Of a stretch of 64,000 bases of DNA, positions 61,238 to 64,000 are shown piece after piece (the first letter of the stretch is position 1; each line of letters begins with the position of its first letter). The position numbers were made by a program, and so were the translations under genes. The DNA comes from Clavelina lepadiformis. Lineage: Eukaryota > Chordata > Ascidiacea > Aplousobranchia > Clavelinidae. The notes under the pieces were generated by a model that saw nothing but the letters and a program-made list of their open reading frames with translations, was not told the DNA's origin and did not search any database. Where the stretch lies: assembly GCF_947623445.1 (NCBI RefSeq), contig NC_135240.1, positions 6,944,001 through 7,008,000 on the forward strand, given 5' to 3'.

Positions 61238-61267
61238 ATGAGTGTTATGCCCGATGGTGAAGTCTGA
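61238..61267 (+). promoter_or_regulatory. Upstream ORF overlapping the synaptotagmin start
   Basis: ATG at 61238 opens nine codons and stops at 61265-61267, overlapping the main ATG at 61254 in another frame. It would reduce initiation at the main start if included in the mRNA; if transcription or splicing begins downstream of 61240 it is irrelevant. Confidence 0.35.
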
Positions 61268-62822
61268 TCCAACACCTTCTTATTCTGCTGTCTGGTTCCT
61301 CGTGGCAATCGTTGGGATAGCCATTTTTCTAGTTATTTTTTTCTTGTTTTTAACCAGAAAAGCTTGCTTCCGATCATTCAGAGGTTGTGATTCGATTTGT
61401 GAAACAAGTTACGACCCGGCAAGAAAATCTCTTGCTCGTTCTTTTGACCAAGAAGACTCCGAATCTTCATCAGATAGCGAAGAAGAAATTCTTTTAAACA
61501 TGGAGAAAGCTGCGCAAAGGTCAAATCATGGGTTTTCGGGAGATGCTCAACAACAGTCTCGGGTATTTGACCAAGTTGAAATTTCAGCATCTGAGCAACC
61601 TTCACCAACGATGTCAGATCGTGGACAGTCTTTGCAAACTGAGGTCATGCTTGAACAAAGGAGCAGTGATGACCAACACCAATCCGAGGTAGACGAATCG
61701 TTGATAGTAACTTATGATCAAAACATAGACTTGAACGACGAACAGGACTCTTTCCAGTCATCAAATTTAGCACTGGATGAAAGAAACTGGGCCATGGTTG
61801 ATACGGAAAGTGAAATGAGCCGAGACATACCATATTCTTCATTTGCAGATGAGGATGATTTTCAGCATGATCCGAGTATTCCATTGCCAGAAGCCCCTGA
61901 GGAAGAAGATGTCCCTATGGGAGTTGCACCGATATCAGCATGTGGCACGGTAGATCTTGGAATGCAATACTTGCTCTCAGAAAGAAAAATGCTGATTACT
62001 GTCATAAAAGCAAAAGATCTTCCCACAAAAGATCGAGGCGGTGCTACAATAATACAAGTGCGTGTTGTGGTTTTGCCAGCAAAGAAAAAGAGATACAAGA
62101 CCAAAGTTCAGCATGTCAGTTCGCCTCATTTTGGAGAGACATTTAAAATGTCTTCTGTGTCTCCAGAAGATTTAAGAGGCCTTGGCTTGAGGGTGAGGCT
62201 GTACGGCATTGGCAAAATGCGAGACAGGTTAATTGGAGAAGCAACTGTGCGTTTTGACGAACTTAACATAATTGCAGATCCACAACTTACAGTTACTTTG
62301 CAACTTGAGCCCCGAACAAATGTAAATCGAGGTGACCCTGAAATGTCAACTCAGGCAGGCGAGGTGTCGTCGATGAAAAGGTTAGCATTTGGTGGAAGTG
62401 AGCCGCAAATCTTGCTCTCTCTTTCCTACAACAAGATGACTGGCAGACTTGGTGTGGAGGTTGTAAAGGGCTCCCATTTTTTGGATCTGTCAGTTGGAAA
62501 GCCACCTGATACACATGTAAAATTGGTTTTGCTTAACTCCTCACTTCAGGAAATGGCCCAAAGTAAAACAACAGTAAGACGAGCTCAGCCCAATCCAGTT
62601 TTCAAAGAAACTTTTTATTTCCAAGTGGCTTTGTTTCAATTGGCAGAAGTCTCGTTAATGGTCAGCGTTTACTGCAATCATACCATAAAGCGAAAAACAA
62701 TGCTAGGCTGGATCTCGTTAGGCCGTAATAGCAGTGGTGAAGCAGATGAACAGCATTGGGTTGAAATGCAGGAGGCGAACGGGAAGGCTGTTAGTAGGTG
62801 GCACACTCTTATTGAATCTTAA
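61254..62822 (+). CDS. SYT14: Synaptotagmin-14/16, intron-free coding region
   Basis: 522 aa in one exon. Residues about 12-38 form a hydrophobic transmembrane span (SAVWFLVAIVGIAIFLVIFF). Next comes a long acidic, Ser/Gln-rich linker (DSESSSDSEEEILL), then C2A (from about 231, with TVIKAKDLPTKDRGGA) and C2B (from about 384, with LSLSYNKMTGRL, KGSHFLDLSVGKPPDTHVK, TFYFQVALFQLAEVSLMVSV, ending RWHTLIES). The C2B domain and C-terminus follow vertebrate SYT14/SYT16 closely. The loop aspartates that bind calcium in classical synaptotagmins are missing from both C2 domains, so calcium-independent membrane or protein binding in traffic is expected. The main start is the ATG at 61254; an overlapping upstream ATG lies at 61238. 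The symbol covers the SYT14/SYT16 ancestor; the sequence cannot separate the two. Confidence 0.93.
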   Translation: MVKSDPTPSYSAVWFLVAIVGIAIFLVIFFLFLTRKACFRSFRGCDSICETSYDPARKSLARSFDQEDSESSSDSEEEILLNMEKAAQRSNHGFSGDAQQQSRVFDQVEISASEQPSPTMSDRGQSLQTEVMLEQRSSDDQHQSEVDESLIVTYDQNIDLNDEQDSFQSSNLALDERNWAMVDTESEMSRDIPYSSFADEDDFQHDPSIPLPEAPEEEDVPMGVAPISACGTVDLGMQYLLSERKMLITVIKAKDLPTKDRGGATIIQVRVVVLPAKKKRYKTKVQHVSSPHFGETFKMSSVSPEDLRGLGLRVRLYGIGKMRDRLIGEATVRFDELNIIADPQLTVTLQLEPRTNVNRGDPEMSTQAGEVSSMKRLAFGGSEPQILLSLSYNKMTGRLGVEVVKGSHFLDLSVGKPPDTHVKLVLLNSSLQEMAQSKTTVRRAQPNPVFKETFYFQVALFQLAEVSLMVSVYCNHTIKRKTMLGWISLGRNSSGEADEQHWVEMQEANGKAVSRWHTLIES

Positions 62823-64000
62823 AACTTGGATCAATCTGCATTTCTATTTGTCACAGTGATGGAGAAGTTGAATGATTGTTAAATCTGTCAGTGTTGTTGT
62901 TAAATCAACGTCAGTTGATGTCATTCTTTTCATTACCAGAAGCTGATTGCAGTAAAACAAAGATTGCAGAAGTTTATTTTCTAGAAGTTTTACTGTAATT
63001 CCAGATATATATAGATTTACCAGATTTTTTTGAAAGTATATGTACCAGATGTTTTTTATTTTATCTTTTACTTACTCAGATACATTTTTGGTTTTATTTT
63101 GCACTATTGTTGTTAACACTCTGTATTACTTGCAAGTAGAAATACTGACGTTTTATTCATTTACACATAATTATCACTAGAACAAGAAAGGGAATACGTT
63201 TAACATTATTACATCATTTGTTAATTGTATATTTTATCAAATATTTCTCAAAGGTTAAACTGGTTTGCAGCATTGGTAATCTGCATTCGTTACATTTCAC
63301 AAACAAAAAGTTCGCCACCACAGGCTTGCAGTTCTTTTATAAACGAAATTTTTCTTTATGCAGTATATATGTTTATGAAATATATCTTATCAGAACAAAT
63401 TGTGTCCCATATATTATATTATCTACAAACTTTACGGAAAATTCAATTATTCAACAATTTCAATTATTCCAATTTGTTTATGATGAGACTGAATTTTGCG
63501 TGTGAATGTTTTAAAGGAAATTATCTGTGGGTAATGGCTTATTCTATTTGCACAAACAGTAACTGGTTCTATGCCTATAATGGAAAATTCATAACCTGCT
63601 ACCTGAGGCTAATTGTTGCTTCGTACATGCTTTTACAATCTGGAATCGAATTTGTGAGAATATATATCTTTTTTATGAAAGGTGTCATTATTATCGTGCT
63701 ACCAGATCAAAATGTAGGATATATACACAATAAGTTTTTGGATGCTTTGTGTTCCTTATTATTTTCATGGAAATTTTTCTTTACTGCTTTGTATAAAAGG
63801 TGTTTGATATCACTGCAGTAATTTCATTCTGTCGTATATGATATTTTCTCATTACCATAAGTTAATGAAATGGGTGCAGATTTCCACAAATGAAGTATAT
63901 TGAGTTCTTTACCTGTTTCTACTGCTAACTACGTGTAATTGTTTCAAGGAAAATGTTGCAATAATTCACTATTTTGATACTGTTCAGCAATGTAAATATT
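62823..64000. other. 3' flank of the synaptotagmin gene, no further gene seen
   Basis: AT-rich (often TTTT-rich) sequence. Two overlapping plus-strand open frames at 63218-63505 and 63225-63821 are hydrophobic/tyrosine-rich as expected from AT-rich DNA. They lack similarity or splice sites. Probably 3' untranslated region and intergenic DNA. Confidence 0.5.

Larger units (their letters stand above)
54674..61253. other. Intergenic region with transposons and few gene signals
   Basis: About 6.6 kb. It holds the hAT-type element 55229-55652, a candidate exon 56347-56600, a further hAT-type element 57297-57659, a fold-back element 59406-59508, and the CATTGT/ACAATG cluster 59905-59962. A minus-strand frame at 56768-56962 begins MFADDTTW, recalling reverse transcriptase, but nothing around it supports an element. 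The rest shows no structure I can name. Confidence 0.45.

Noticed and set aside
63225-63821. 198-codon open frame after the synaptotagmin gene
   Set aside because: Hydrophobic/tyrosine-rich composition expected from AT-rich DNA, a competing frame overlaps it, no homology or splice context.
1-64000. CRISPR arrays, bacterial operons or phage-like systems
   Set aside because: Spliced animal genes throughout; no spaced direct-repeat arrays, ribosome-binding sites or prokaryotic gene packing.

Overview
This is AT-rich animal nuclear DNA. Its genes are broken by many small GT-AG introns and lie in a background of short non-autonomous DNA transposons. The gene set (condensin II, FYCO1 with RUN/FYVE/GOLD domains, a GlcNAc/Gal-6-O-type Golgi sulfotransferase, synaptotagmin-14/16) fits a bilaterian. 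The divergent but ortholog-like proteins and compact introns suggest an invertebrate deuterostome such as an ascidian tunicate. That placement is an inference from gene content and style, not proven.

Layout. (1) 1-3778: repeat-rich DNA. (2) 3779-6250 (-): four-exon type II Golgi carbohydrate sulfotransferase. (3) 6251-9062: second copies of the repeats found on the left. (4) 9063-21067 (-): complete 33-exon NCAPD3, condensin II subunit. (5) 21563-22772: MULE-type transposon with 188-bp inverted repeats and a transposase remnant. (6) 23351-25284 (-): two-exon ETFRF1/LYRM5. (7) 26203-36413 (-): complete 23-exon FYCO1, with a deleted sibling of the MULE in one intron. (8) 38423-43153 (+): 11-exon ankyrin-repeat palmitoyltransferase with DHYC in place of DHHC. 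(9) 44024-45710 (-): two-exon UQCRQ. (10) 48712-50189 (+): two-exon gene with two tandem copies of a ParB-like fold. (11) 50979-54673 (-): five-exon uncharacterised basic, proline-rich protein. (12) 54674-61253: mostly non-coding, with hAT elements, one candidate exon and a Sox-like site cluster. (13) 61254-62822 (+): intron-free synaptotagmin-14/16. (14) The rest shows no gene.

The exon chains were built by hand from reading frame, splice dinucleotides and phase. Each multi-exon model closes in phase from ATG to stop (NCAPD3 1395 aa, FYCO1 1181 aa, palmitoyltransferase 552 aa, sulfotransferase 415 aa, uncharacterised gene 291 aa, ETFRF1 98 aa, UQCRQ 89 aa). Internal consistency is therefore high, although no transcript evidence was available.

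The genes do not form one pathway. ETFRF1 and UQCRQ are mitochondrial, FYCO1 and the synaptotagmin act in vesicle traffic, the sulfotransferase and palmitoyltransferase in the secretory/Golgi system, and NCAPD3 in chromosomes. The most unusual items are the two-domain ParB-like gene, the MULE whose terminal repeats are themselves a degenerate ~15-bp array, and the DHYC palmitoyltransferase.
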